63,509 nt of DNA from Candidatus Gastranaerophilales bacterium (GCA_944325825.1 CALVBP010000010.1:1-63509); one strand, 5' to 3'; shown: positions 50,041 through 58,760, counted from the stretch's first letter. Program-made: numbers and translations. The notes: a model not told the origin generated them from the sequence alone.

Positions 50041-50739
50041 ATGCAAATTAACGGCGGTGTAAGATTTTGTGAACAAGGTATGAAATCATCAATCAGGGCC
50101 ATGCATGTCCAGAGCGAAGTGCTTGGAATGATTAACGAAAATGTTGCAGGCTTCGATAAAGTCGGTTTTCAACGCAGAGAACCCGTAGTATCTTCCTTTA
50201 CTGAATATATAGGTGTCCATGGGCTTTCTAATACCGTTGATGATGCCGTTGGAAGAATCATGGTTTCCAAAAACCCGCTTGATATTACAATGGCTAACAA
50301 AGGTTATTTCCAGATTCAAACTCCGGAAGGAGTTAAGCTGACACGTGACGGCAGATTTAGACTGGATAAAGACGGATACCTTCTGGATTTAGAAGATCAG
50401 CACGTTTTATCTGATGCAGGACTTCCAATTCAACTTCCGGTTGTGCCGGACAACCCGTCTCAGGTTGTAGTTAATACAAAAGGTAAAGTCAGTGTCTGGG
50501 ATAAAGCTTCAAATCAGCTTGTTGATGCAGGATACTTAGGGATAGTCGATTCTAACGGAATGGCTGTTTTAAATCCCGATGTAAAACAAGGCTTTAATGA
50601 ACATTCTAACGTTGTATTACAAAATGAATTCCTTGCTATTAAACCCGTTGTGAGAAATTTTGAAGCAAACAGACAGATATTTTTACTCGAAAGTTCTAAC
50701 TTACAAAAAGTAATTAGTCAACTGGGATCAACTTCATAG
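50041..50739 (+). CDS. flagellar hook-basal body rod protein (FlgF/FlgG family)
   Basis: 232 residues. It has the N-terminal helical rod motif (MHVQSEVLGMINENVAGFDKVGF, a diverged form of the ANNLANVNTxGF signature), a middle domain with NPLDITMANKGYFQIQTPEG and LTRDGRF, and the C-terminal helix (EANRQIFLLESSNLQKVISQL). It builds the distal or proximal rod in the periplasm. The N-terminal signature is more diverged than in the next gene, suggesting FlgF. Ribosome site GAGG. First gene after the sigma-28-type promoter. Confidence 0.85.
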   Translation: MQINGGVRFCEQGMKSSIRAMHVQSEVLGMINENVAGFDKVGFQRREPVVSSFTEYIGVHGLSNTVDDAVGRIMVSKNPLDITMANKGYFQIQTPEGVKLTRDGRFRLDKDGYLLDLEDQHVLSDAGLPIQLPVVPDNPSQVVVNTKGKVSVWDKASNQLVDAGYLGIVDSNGMAVLNPDVKQGFNEHSNVVLQNEFLAIKPVVRNFEANRQIFLLESSNLQKVISQLGSTS

Positions 50740-50751
50740 GAGGCCTAATAC

Positions 50752-51465
50752 ATGTATAATTTACAGGCAGTTATAAGAAAAAGTATAAATAATACGACCA
50801 TGCAGTTCGAAAAGCTGGGCTATCTTGCTAATAACCTGGCAAATTACAACACAGTCGGATATAAAACATCCAGATTCGAACAGATATTGCGTGAAGACGG
50901 TTATATTGACGGCGCAATAAGATGTAATGCTCTTCAGGGCTCTATTAGGGTTAGTAAAAATCCTTATGATATAGCAATTGAAGGTGAAGGATATATTCCT
51001 GTAGTATCACCGGACGGAGAGATTCAATATACCCGTGACGGTTCCTTGAAAAGAGGTGCTAATGGTTATCTTATGACGGTAGATGACTGGATGGTTGGTG
51101 ATGGTATAAAAATTCCGGCAAATTCCTACAAGTTTGAAATTAAGCCGAACGGAGATGTTATAAATTATGATACCGCAGGCTCCCTCCCGGAAAAAATAGG
51201 TACAATTCCTATTGTTCAATTTGCTTCACCTGAATCTTTGGATCAGGGACATAATAACAAAATGGTTGCTAATGCCGATTCCGGTGCACCTACAATCGTT
51301 AAGGATGAACAAAATATAAGGCAATACGCTACAGAAGCTTCCAACACCAATATATATGATGAAATCAATGACCTGATGAGATTAAATACTTCAATGATTG
51401 CAAGTATGAACCTTATGAAAGTTGCGGATGATATGTACAATAAAGCAATTAACATAAGAGAATAG
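50752..51465 (+). CDS. flagellar rod protein (FlgG/FlgF family)
   Basis: 237 residues. It has the N-terminal rod signature (YLANNLANYNTVGYK), the central NPYDIAIEGEGYIPV and YTRDGSLKRGANGYL, and a C-terminal helix (NIYDEINDLMRLNTSMIASMNLMKVADDMYNKAINI). It is exported by the flagellar type III apparatus. FlgG and FlgF cannot be separated with certainty by eye. It starts 12 bases after the previous gene with an AGGAGGCC ribosome site. Confidence 0.87.
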   Translation: MYNLQAVIRKSINNTTMQFEKLGYLANNLANYNTVGYKTSRFEQILREDGYIDGAIRCNALQGSIRVSKNPYDIAIEGEGYIPVVSPDGEIQYTRDGSLKRGANGYLMTVDDWMVGDGIKIPANSYKFEIKPNGDVINYDTAGSLPEKIGTIPIVQFASPESLDQGHNNKMVANADSGAPTIVKDEQNIRQYATEASNTNIYDEINDLMRLNTSMIASMNLMKVADDMYNKAINIRE

Positions 51466-51477
51466 CGGGGTGTATAA

Positions 51478-51828
51478 ATGACATTTACAAGTTTAGATTC
51501 AATGGGTAAAACATCTTTAATGCTTGATTTAATATCCCAAAGGCAGCGTGCTCTGGGTGCTAACATTGCTAATGTTGATACTCCGGGGTATGTCAGAAGA
51601 GATATTGATTTCTCTCAATATCTGGGCAGCATGAATAGTCCGATTGAAACTAAACTGTCATCAGCGTTAGGGCCTTCCGGAGTTATAGAAGACCGGTCAA
51701 AGCAGGAAATTGATATTGCGGAAGAACTGGCAGAGCTTCAAAAAAATTCTATTATGTATACAATGGCAACAAAACGTATGTCAAAAATTATAACTGAAAT
51801 GAGAACGGTATTAAATGTAGGAAAGTAG
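51478..51828 (+). CDS. flgB: flagellar basal-body rod protein FlgB
   Basis: 116 residues, a proximal rod subunit. It shows the signature RQRALGANIANVDTPGYVRRDIDF and the C-terminal helix ending with MRTVLNVGK (quoted in part). The short length is typical of FlgB. GGGGTG lies before the ATG. It is followed by flgC after seven bases, the usual pair. Confidence 0.92.
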   Translation: MTFTSLDSMGKTSLMLDLISQRQRALGANIANVDTPGYVRRDIDFSQYLGSMNSPIETKLSSALGPSGVIEDRSKQEIDIAEELAELQKNSIMYTMATKRMSKIITEMRTVLNVGK

Positions 51829-51835
51829 GTCGATT

Positions 51836-52279
51836 ATGAGTATTCTTGAATCAATTAATATAGGCTCAAATGCTTTAAAAGCTCACGGTTTAAGGCTTGA
51901 TATTCATGCAAAGAACATTGCTAATATCGATACTCCAAACTATGTCAGAAGAATACCCGTTCTTAATGCTTCCGAAGATATTTCGTTTCACGGATTAATG
52001 AATACTATGAAAAATGATGTTTTCGGTACAGGTACCCTTCCTTATCTGCAAGGAGGCGTAGTTTTTAACGGTTGTGTAGAAGATCCGACGCTCGGGGAAA
52101 GAATATATTCCCCGGGACATCCGGATGCTGATGCAAACGGGTATATCAGAGCTTCAAATGTTAATGCTATGGTGGATATGGCAGATGCTATTATGGCTCA
52201 AAGAGCGTATGAAGCTAACCTTGCGCTTATCAATATTTCCCGTTCTATGGCAGCCAGAGCGGCAGAAATAGGGAATTAG
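51836..52279 (+). CDS. flgC: flagellar basal-body rod protein FlgC
   Basis: 147 residues. N-terminal signature IHAKNIANIDTPNYVRR. The diagnostic FlgC segment near the C-terminus (YSPGHPDADANGYI, then NAMVDMADAIMAQRAYEANL, quoted in parts) is intact. It completes the proximal rod with FlgB. FliE, which often follows, is absent; the next gene is unrelated. Confidence 0.94.
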   Translation: MSILESINIGSNALKAHGLRLDIHAKNIANIDTPNYVRRIPVLNASEDISFHGLMNTMKNDVFGTGTLPYLQGGVVFNGCVEDPTLGERIYSPGHPDADANGYIRASNVNAMVDMADAIMAQRAYEANLALINISRSMAARAAEIGN

Positions 52280-52299
52280 TTTTTAGTATTCTTCCTTTT

Positions 52300-52326
52300 T
52301 TGTTTTTAATGTATAATTAAAAACAA
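52300..52326. repeat. inverted repeat before the prephenate dehydratase-like gene
   Basis: TTGTTTTTAAT (52300-52310) and ATTAAAAACAA (52316-52326) around GTATA. A TATAAT-like box lies across its centre. It may be the flgC 3'-end hairpin or an operator. Confidence 0.4.
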
Positions 52327-52339
52327 ATCGGAGTTTATT

Positions 52340-53185
52340 ATGTTTGAAGATTTTAATGAAGTAATCTGCCTCGGGATGGGCGGCTCATACTCAGAAATTG
52401 CTAAAGATAAGCTGTTTAAAGCTTATGATTTGTATCTTTATCAACGCTCTTTAAACTCGATAAAAGAATGTATAGATTATGTTGATGAAAATTGTAATGC
52501 AATAGCAATCCTTCCTGTTGAAACGACTTATAAGGGAATTATAAGAGAAACAATAGATAATCTTATAATGACTAAAAACCAAAACATTCAAATTTTGGCA
52601 GAAACAATTGTTCCTGTAAATGATTGTATTCTTTCTAAGACTACAGAATTTTACAGTATTATGGGACTTATAGCAAACCCCAATGCTCTGGCTAAATGTA
52701 AAACATTTATTCGTGATGAAATGCCACGCCAGATTAATATTGTTATGGCGGAAAATATGGATGAGTCTGCCAGACTTTTAAACAATTACAACCTGACTTA
52801 TTCAATAATTGGTACGCACAAAACCGCAGAGCTTTATAATTTAAATGTTTTAAGAGAACATATTGAAGATAATAAAGATAACAACAGAAGATTTATTGTA
52901 ATCGGTGACGGCACAACCGAGCCAACCGGTAATGATAAAACAAGTATTGTACTTTTCTTAAATGATAGACAGGGGGTTCTTCTGGATATTGTTCAAGTCT
53001 TTGTTAAGTATCATATAAATATTACACAGATTAATTCCAAAATGATGAATAACCGGGCGGAAGAGCAAGCGGTATTTATCGATTTTGACGGGCATTGGAA
53101 AGATGAAATAGTCAAGAAGCTTATTTCTGATTTGGAACCTTATTCAAAAAGCATCAGGATTATAGGCTCCTATACGGGTTTTTAG
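52340..53185 (+). CDS. divergent prephenate dehydratase-like protein with ACT domain
   Basis: 281 residues. It is organised like bacterial PheA dehydratase: a periplasmic-binding-protein-like catalytic region (GMGGSYSEIA, PVETTYKGII, NRRFIVIGD) and a C-terminal ACT domain (SIVLFLNDRQGVLLDIVQVF). Several signatures are altered: PVENS reads PVETT, the catalytic TRF motif reads RRF, and the phenylalanine-sensing ESRP motif reads NSKM. It may have lost the dehydratase reaction or act on another ligand. A CGGAG ribosome site lies upstream. Confidence 0.75.
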   Translation: MFEDFNEVICLGMGGSYSEIAKDKLFKAYDLYLYQRSLNSIKECIDYVDENCNAIAILPVETTYKGIIRETIDNLIMTKNQNIQILAETIVPVNDCILSKTTEFYSIMGLIANPNALAKCKTFIRDEMPRQINIVMAENMDESARLLNNYNLTYSIIGTHKTAELYNLNVLREHIEDNKDNNRRFIVIGDGTTEPTGNDKTSIVLFLNDRQGVLLDIVQVFVKYHINITQINSKMMNNRAEEQAVFIDFDGHWKDEIVKKLISDLEPYSKSIRIIGSYTGF

Positions 53186-53850
53186 GCTCTTATGTCTTTT
53201 AAATTTAAAAATTCCGCATAACTGTTTTGAAATTCTTTTTGTCCGGCAACAAGTTCTTCAGGGCTAAGCGGCAGAGTTGTTTTTAATGCGTCCTCTGCAA
53301 TTTCTTTCCAATAAGAAGATTTAATTCCGAACATTTCTAAAACTTCTGATGGTAACTTACCTGAGATTAGGCTTATTTTTGCCAATAATTTTGTCTCTAA
53401 TTCTTTAATGCTTTTCTTTGTAAAAGCTTCTGCTCTCGGTGCGGATTTTATGACATATTCATCTGTTAATTTATCAAGAATTTGTTCATTTATTCTGCTG
53501 GAATCAAGCGTGCCGGAATACATATCAAGATTTTCCGAGTATTTTAGATTCGGAAATCTATCGTTAGTAACATCTATTCTATAAAGAGTTTTACTATTGG
53601 GTGAATATAAATTGCCTTCTTGCCCGGTTGTTACAGCCAAAATGTTTGTTAACTTATCTCCGGCCTTGTTTATAAGCTTTTTCATCCCTTCAAGTTTATT
53701 TAATCTAAAACTTCTGTCATCACCAACTCTTAAAAGAGGTGTAGTTTTTAAATTATTATAAATTTGGTCGTAGTTTAATATATTTGCTCTAAAAGCCGGT
53801 CCGGAATAATTTGTATTGTTTGAAGATGCAGTGATAGAGTTTACTTGCAT
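53182..53850 (-). CDS. tagged hypothetical protein (PAFRA)
   Basis: 222 residues. MQVNSITAS is followed by a Ser/Asn-rich stretch and PAFRA at residues 18-22. The remainder is soluble and mixed helix/strand with no recognised motif (LRVGDDRSFRLNKLEGMKKL, LYSPNSKTLYRIDV, LPLSPEELVAGQKEF). The first seven residues closely match those of the CheR-like gene at 62572 (MKINSIT). It overlaps the convergent upstream gene end by four bases. Confidence 0.7.
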   Translation of the reverse strand: MQVNSITASSNNTNYSGPAFRANILNYDQIYNNLKTTPLLRVGDDRSFRLNKLEGMKKLINKAGDKLTNILAVTTGQEGNLYSPNSKTLYRIDVTNDRFPNLKYSENLDMYSGTLDSSRINEQILDKLTDEYVIKSAPRAEAFTKKSIKELETKLLAKISLISGKLPSEVLEMFGIKSSYWKEIAEDALKTTLPLSPEELVAGQKEFQNSYAEFLNLKDIRA

Positions 53851-53921
53851 ATTAACCCCTTATAGTTTTATATAATATGCTAAACCTTCTCAATATTTTT
53901 TTTGCTAGATATTTATGAGAT

Positions 53922-53962
53922 ACAAAAAGGCGGGCGGACAAATTGTCCGCCCGCCTTTTTGT
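53922..53962. terminator. very strong palindromic terminator
   Basis: A 41-base near-perfect palindrome: 20-base arms around one base, G/C-rich core (GGCGGGCGGAC) with A/T-rich ends. It terminates the minCDE transcript on the minus strand. Confidence 0.93.
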
Positions 53963-53967
53963 ATTTT

Positions 53968-54585
53968 TTAATTAACATTTGTTTCTTCGGGTTCCTGTGC
54001 GGAAACAGGTTTATTATTTTCGGCTTCATCCATTCCTTCAGGTTTTGTAACTTTTTTAGAATTTTTTCTTTTTGGTTTAGCCGGTGTTTCAGCTTCCGGT
54101 TCTTGTTTGGATTCAGAATCTGATTCAGAATCAGCTGAGGATTCCATTACGGTTTCTTCTTGTTCTTTATCCTCATTATTTTCTTTTGTTTCTTCTGCAT
54201 CCTCTGCATCCTCTGCTTCTTCTGAATTTTCCTCTTCTCCAATTTCTTCTGAATTTTCTTCACGGGAGGCTTTTATTGCTTCTTCAATTTCATCTTCATC
54301 TTTAGCACGAATAACAGGAATAGAAAGCATTAATGCAACTTGATCACCCTCTTGTTCAAAGTTGAGTTCCAAAAGTTCTTTATCCATCTCAAGATATTTA
54401 GAAAGGAGGTCTATTAATTCTCCTCTCATTTGTTCCAAAATCTTAGGTGTAAGATTTGTTCTGTCCTGCATGAGAACAAGTTTAAGCCTGTTTGCGGCAA
54501 CTGCTTTAGATGCGCCTTCTTCCTGCTCGTCCTGCGGTCTGAAAAATCTTGCTACCGTGTTATATATATCAGAGAAAAGTCCCAT
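53968..54585 (-). CDS. minE: MinE with a long acidic C-terminal tail
   Basis: 205 residues against about 85-110 in typical MinE. The N-terminal 95 residues are a normal MinE: a membrane-targeting helix, the anti-MinCD region (AVAANRLKLVLMQDRTNLTPKIL) and the dimer domain (VALMLSIPVIRA). From about residue 95 there is a tail of roughly 110 residues dominated by Glu, Asp and Ser, with a short basic patch (KPKRKNSKK). MinE drives MinCD off the membrane and positions division at midcell. It lies one base after minD. Confidence 0.93.
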   Translation of the reverse strand: MGLFSDIYNTVARFFRPQDEQEEGASKAVAANRLKLVLMQDRTNLTPKILEQMRGELIDLLSKYLEMDKELLELNFEQEGDQVALMLSIPVIRAKDEDEIEEAIKASREENSEEIGEEENSEEAEDAEDAEETKENNEDKEQEETVMESSADSESDSESKQEPEAETPAKPKRKNSKKVTKPEGMDEAENNKPVSAQEPEETNVN

Positions 54586-54586
54586 C

Positions 54587-55399
54587 TTACACCTTCGCTT
54601 TCAGTTTAGCAAACACATTTTTAATTTTAGCCATAAAGCCTTTAGGTTCATCTAAATCCAAAAACGGAACTTCTTCTCCGAGAATTCTCTGGGCTACATT
54701 CCTGTATGCTTTACCGGCCATTGAGTTTTCATCATTAACAATAGGCTCGCCTTTATTAGTGGAAGTAATAATACCTGTATCTTCAGGAATGATACCGATG
54801 AGCGGGCAGGAAAGAATTTCCACAACATCATCAACGCTCATCATATCATTTGATTTAATAAGGCTTGGACGAACTCTGTTAAGAAGAAGTTTATAGCTTT
54901 TAATTTCTTCTTTTGCTTCTAATAAACCAATGATTCTGTCAGCATCACGAATGGCTGACATTTCAGGTGTAGTAACTACGATAGCTTCACTTGCCCCTGC
55001 AACAGCATTTTGAAACCCTTGTTCAATACCAGCCGGGCAGTCAATAAGAACGAAATCATTTTTTTCTTTAAGCTTATCGCAAATATCTTTTAATTGTTCT
55101 GCATTAACAGCAGATTTATCTCTTGTCTGAGCAGCTGCGAGCAATGAAAGGTTAGGATTCTTTTTATCCTTAACCAGAGCTTGTTTTAATTTGCAGCGTT
55201 CTTCAATAACATCTACTATCGTATAGACAATTCTATTTTCAAGTCCGAGCAGCAAATCCAGGTTTCTTAAACCCAGGTCTGTATCAATAAGTACAACCTT
55301 ATATCCTTCTTTTGCAAGAGCTGTACCTATATTTGCGCTTGTTGTTGTTTTCCCGACTCCGCCTTTGCCGGAGGTGATTACTATTACTCGACCAGTCAT
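54587..55399 (-). CDS. minD: septum-site-determining ATPase MinD
   Basis: 270 residues. Deviant Walker A GKGGVGKTT at residues 11-19, the VLIDTDLGLRNLDLLLGLE segment, Walker B FVLIDCPAGIE and the C-terminal amphipathic membrane-targeting helix (AKIKNVFAKLKAK). It recruits MinC to the membrane and oscillates with MinE. Its start overlaps the minC stop by one base. Confidence 0.97.
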   Translation of the reverse strand: MTGRVIVITSGKGGVGKTTTSANIGTALAKEGYKVVLIDTDLGLRNLDLLLGLENRIVYTIVDVIEERCKLKQALVKDKKNPNLSLLAAAQTRDKSAVNAEQLKDICDKLKEKNDFVLIDCPAGIEQGFQNAVAGASEAIVVTTPEMSAIRDADRIIGLLEAKEEIKSYKLLLNRVRPSLIKSNDMMSVDDVVEILSCPLIGIIPEDTGIITSTNKGEPIVNDENSMAGKAYRNVAQRILGEEVPFLDLDEPKGFMAKIKNVFAKLKAKV

Positions 55400-56427
55400 T
55401 AATCTCTCCTTAACTTTTTATAAATAACGATTTTGCCATCTTCAATCTGAGCTTCTTCAGGGGTAAACTCATTTGATTTTTGAACATACGGTACATTAAG
55501 AGTATCGTTTCTTCTTGCATAAAGTCCTGCGATTCTTAATTGTATTGCATTCAATTTCAAAGCTCTTACTTTTGAAGAAATATTTCCTTTAGCTCCTGCA
55601 TGAGCGATACCGCCTAAAATTCCCCACACGGTAATATCTCCTTCTGCAATAATTTCGCTTCCGGGATGAGCATCTCCAATAATCAAGATATTGCCTTCAT
55701 AATTAACAGTTTGTCCGGAGCGAAGAGTTTGATTTATATACAATGTCGGAAGAGTTTTTGTATCTGTACTGTTTTCTTCCGCATCTTGGGGTAAAACATC
55801 CCCGGTATCTAAAAGAATATATTTACTCACTTCTTCATTTGAAATTAATCCTTCGTTTGCAGCAAGAGTTTCAAAGTCTGCTTCAAAGTTTTCGGAAGGA
55901 ATAACCTCGGATAACTCATCAGAAGTTTGTTCCGTATAAACATCCTCAATCCCTTCAAGAGTGCTGATAGGTTCATGAGTTTCCGTGTGGGTTGTTATAA
56001 TATCTGCATGAACTTCAACTGTCTTAGGCTCTTCTGCAGCTTCTGTCAGGGGAGTTTCAGTAACGGCATTTTCTTCTTTTACCACTACGGATTCCTCTTT
56101 CATATCATTTGGTGATGCTACGTAGGATTCCATATTTGAATTTTCGCCAACCTTTGAAACAATTATACCCAGACTTACTGCAGATGCTTCAGTCTGTTCT
56201 GAAGAGGTATCTATAAATGCGATAGTCGCATCCATTGATTCAATTAAAGCTTTTATGCTTAAAAGCTGAGATTGCTTCAAATCAAGATTTCCAAGTTTTA
56301 AACAAATTCTTTTTCCTTTAACATCAGGGTGTTCCATTATAGAGCTGAGTTCAAATACAAGCTGGGTTGTATTCATAGCGCTGCTTAAGTCTATAATGAA
56401 ACCATTCTCAACAAAACCTTTTTCCAT
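55399..56427 (-). CDS. minC: septum-site-determining protein MinC
   Basis: 342 residues, longer than the usual 220-270. The N-terminal FtsZ-inhibiting domain occupies about 1-105. An acidic Glu/Thr-rich linker of about 120 residues follows. The C-terminal beta-helix domain covers about 228-310 (LRSGQTVNYEGNILIIGD, GDITVWGILGGIAHAGAKG). It blocks Z-ring assembly away from midcell. It is first in the minC-minD-minE operon. The linker is acidic like the MinE tail. Confidence 0.94.
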   Translation of the reverse strand: MEKGFVENGFIIDLSSAMNTTQLVFELSSIMEHPDVKGKRICLKLGNLDLKQSQLLSIKALIESMDATIAFIDTSSEQTEASAVSLGIIVSKVGENSNMESYVASPNDMKEESVVVKEENAVTETPLTEAAEEPKTVEVHADIITTHTETHEPISTLEGIEDVYTEQTSDELSEVIPSENFEADFETLAANEGLISNEEVSKYILLDTGDVLPQDAEENSTDTKTLPTLYINQTLRSGQTVNYEGNILIIGDAHPGSEIIAEGDITVWGILGGIAHAGAKGNISSKVRALKLNAIQLRIAGLYARRNDTLNVPYVQKSNEFTPEEAQIEDGKIVIYKKLRRD

Positions 56428-56497
56428 TTAATCTACCCAATATAAACTACCACTGAAAAAAGGATATCCCAAATAATTTTTCAATTCAATAAAGTGT

Positions 56498-56513
56498 ATC
56501 GTTATGTAACGAT
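56498..56513. promoter_or_regulatory. 16-bp palindrome upstream of minC
   Basis: ATCGTTATGTAACGAT is a perfect seven-bp inverted repeat around TG. It lies between the minC start and the MCE gene, flanked more distantly by ATATCCCA (56464-56471) and TGGGATAT (about 56527-56534). An operator is plausible; the regulator is unknown. Confidence 0.4.
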
Positions 56514-56589
56514 GAATTATAAAATATGGGATATGTAAAGACAGTAGTAAATGCTTCTTATTCTGAGGCGGTATTTTAATACAAAGTTT

Positions 56590-57444
56590 TTACTTAGTAC
56601 TCATTGTTTTGCCGAAGATTAATCTCAGCCCGCCTCCCCGCTTTTTTAATGTATTACCTATTCCTATAATTATTTCATTTACGTTGTTAACTATAATATT
56701 TATATTTTTAATTACACAATTTATTAAATTAATACTTGTATCATTAACTGTTCCTGTTATGCCGGTGATGTTCCGGGTTGTTAGAACAAGATTTTCACTG
56801 GTCTGTTCAAGATTATATAAAGTTGTCGAAATGGAATCGCCTCTTATAGAATCTTTTACTTCATAAGACATATCTGACAGGTTCTTTGTTGCAAGTGTTA
56901 AATTATCAACGGCTTCACTTAAAGATGGTTTTACATCATTAAGAATAGATGTCAGAACATCAAGCATTTGGGTAAGGGCATTAAAAGTCTGACCTGCTGC
57001 AACAATTGTTCCGTTAAGATTTTCTTTTATTTCATCAAGCCCGCCGTTTTTTGCCTGATCTTGCAAATAAGTTTCAAAATTTACCCCTTTTTGTCCTTCT
57101 ATTAAAGAGTTATTTTTTAAACTGGCCAGATAGGGTCTGTTTGGATAAAAAAGTTCAATATAATCTTTTTTATCTTTTCTTCTTATCATAGCGTATGTAT
57201 TTTCCGGCAGCTCCAGATTCTTGAGACGAATTTTTAAATCAACTCTTGTCGATTGGTAATCTGGTCCGGGATAAACTTTGGATGTATGTCCGAGTTTAAA
57301 ACCTTTATAAAAAACCGGCAGGCTGCCTTTAAAAGGTTCCAGTTCTTTAAAGTCAACCGTAATACGGATTTGACCCATTAAATAGATTATATAAACTAAA
57401 AGCGCTGCACTTATTAAAATGTAAATAAAAAATTCTCTTTTCAT
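56590..57444 (-). CDS. MCE-domain (MlaD-like) lipid-transport protein
   Basis: 284 residues. One N-terminal membrane helix (about 5-24) is followed by an MCE domain (FKGSLPVFYKGFKLGHTSKVYP to about 105) and a long helical C-terminal part rich in Asn, Thr and Leu. MCE proteins form hexameric tunnels carrying lipids between inner and outer membranes, usually with an MlaE permease and MlaF ATPase; neither is adjacent. It is the last of three minus-strand genes with the two envelope proteins upstream. Confidence 0.85.
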   Translation of the reverse strand: MKREFFIYILISAALLVYIIYLMGQIRITVDFKELEPFKGSLPVFYKGFKLGHTSKVYPGPDYQSTRVDLKIRLKNLELPENTYAMIRRKDKKDYIELFYPNRPYLASLKNNSLIEGQKGVNFETYLQDQAKNGGLDEIKENLNGTIVAAGQTFNALTQMLDVLTSILNDVKPSLSEAVDNLTLATKNLSDMSYEVKDSIRGDSISTTLYNLEQTSENLVLTTRNITGITGTVNDTSINLINCVIKNINIIVNNVNEIIIGIGNTLKKRGGGLRLIFGKTMSTK

Positions 57445-57508
57445 AAAAGAATTATTATTTTATAAAAAAAACGAAAAAACCCTCTTTAAGGTATTATCCG
57501 CCGGGCTA

Positions 57509-58078
57509 TTATTTCCAGTTCGGGAAATAGTATACAGTGATAATATCATTAACTGAAATTTTTGAATGTCCGCCTTTAATAAAATTGGTAAGAGTACCCG
57601 TGGGCGGGAGCGGAGTCAATGCCCATTTAAGAGGTAATACCCAGTAGGTTCTGTTACAACCTGATTTTTGATAGCTTGCCAATATCTTAGAAGATGGCAG
57701 ATTTTGAAATTTGAAATCGTCCAAATAAATATAATAAGGGATTCCGTTCATTCCGCTGTCTACGATAAGTTCAATTTCTGCGGTTACGGGTTCTCCTCTT
57801 TTTACAATCAATTTGTTATTATAGTAAACATTATTTCTTGCTTTCAGATTAACTATTTGTCCTTCTTGGGCGGAGCCGTCACGTGTTGATATGTCAGTTA
57901 TAACCTGAAGACGTATAGGAATTCTTTCAATGTCTGAAAAATCATATTCAGTAAATGTTTCCGGTTTATCAAAAATTCTTCCGGCTAAGTATTTATCAGC
58001 AAGGAAATCTGTTGTTTCTGCAAAAGCATAAATCTGAAAAATTAATAATGTAAAAAATATAAGTAAAAGTCTATTCAT
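57509..58078 (-). CDS. exported hypothetical protein in the MCE operon
   Basis: 189 residues with a signal peptide (cut near YAFAET, residue 20). The mature chain is beta-rich (RIPIRLQVITDI, GQIVNLKARNNVYY, VTAEIELIVD, YYIYLDDFKF) with no known motif. It is probably periplasmic or outer-membrane. Its start overlaps the end of the upstream gene by eight bases, and 64 bases separate it from the MCE gene, so these three probably act together in the envelope. Confidence 0.75.
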   Translation of the reverse strand: MNRLLLIFFTLLIFQIYAFAETTDFLADKYLAGRIFDKPETFTEYDFSDIERIPIRLQVITDISTRDGSAQEGQIVNLKARNNVYYNNKLIVKRGEPVTAEIELIVDSGMNGIPYYIYLDDFKFQNLPSSKILASYQKSGCNRTYWVLPLKWALTPLPPTGTLTNFIKGGHSKISVNDIITVYYFPNWK

Positions 58079-58760
58079 AATTTACCTTACCAGTAGATTT
58101 ACTTCTGATTTTAGATTCAAGAAGTTTTCTGTTATTTATTGAATTGAGTAAAAAGTTTTGGTAGACAGGATTTTCCAGATAAGTATTATTAACAATAAAA
58201 TATGGATATTTAGTAAAAATATATTCATATATTGCGGCAAGTCTTTTTGAAGTCAGATTGTGGTTGGAAAATCTGTCAAATCTCTTTTGAGGACAGGATT
58301 TATTAATAAAAGTTATGAGTCCAAGCGGGTTGTATCCTGCTTTTACCATAAAATCAACAGCCCTTTTATCAGCTACCATCTCATGTTTTTTAGGCGCCAT
58401 TTTTACCTGCGCTGCACTTACCATTCCGCCCCAGGCTCCGTCAAAAGATTTTAATGCATCTGATATCTTTCTGGCAAGCATTGCGGCTACTTCATCTTCA
58501 TATTCAGCATATTTTAAAACATCATCATAAACGACAATTTGTCTTTTAGTCAGTTCTGGAACACCTTTAAATTTTTTGTCGTCTTTTGAATATGTAAAAA
58601 CTATTCGCTTGTCAATTTTATTGGAATTTAATATTTTCATCCCGATGTTGCTTATCTGATTTTGGATAGTAATTTCCTGTATCATTTCCTCTTCTGTAAC
58701 AGCATATACAGAGGATGTAAACAATAATATTGTTAATATAATTAAAATCTTTTTCAACAT
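58071..58760 (-). CDS. degenerate M48-like exported protein
   Basis: 229 residues with a signal peptide (cut near VYAVTEE, residue 20). The layout is that of periplasmic M48 (BepA/YcaL-like) metallopeptidases: a helix with EDEVAAMLARKISDAL where HExxH is expected, and further on EMVADKRAVDFMVKAGYNPLGLI, matching the ExxxD-x-x-A region. The two zinc histidines of HExxH are missing, so it is unlikely to be an active protease. A chaperone or adaptor role in the envelope would fit. It is the first gene of the MCE operon. Confidence 0.72.
   Translation of the reverse strand: MLKKILIILTILLFTSSVYAVTEEEMIQEITIQNQISNIGMKILNSNKIDKRIVFTYSKDDKKFKGVPELTKRQIVVYDDVLKYAEYEDEVAAMLARKISDALKSFDGAWGGMVSAAQVKMAPKKHEMVADKRAVDFMVKAGYNPLGLITFINKSCPQKRFDRFSNHNLTSKRLAAIYEYIFTKYPYFIVNNTYLENPVYQNFLLNSINNRKLLESKIRSKSTGKVNYE

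Noticed and set aside
53902..54655. Several plus-strand open frames of 70-115 codons
   Set aside because: They are antisense to minE. The low-complexity acidic tail of MinE produces long Ser/Leu-rich frames on the other strand.
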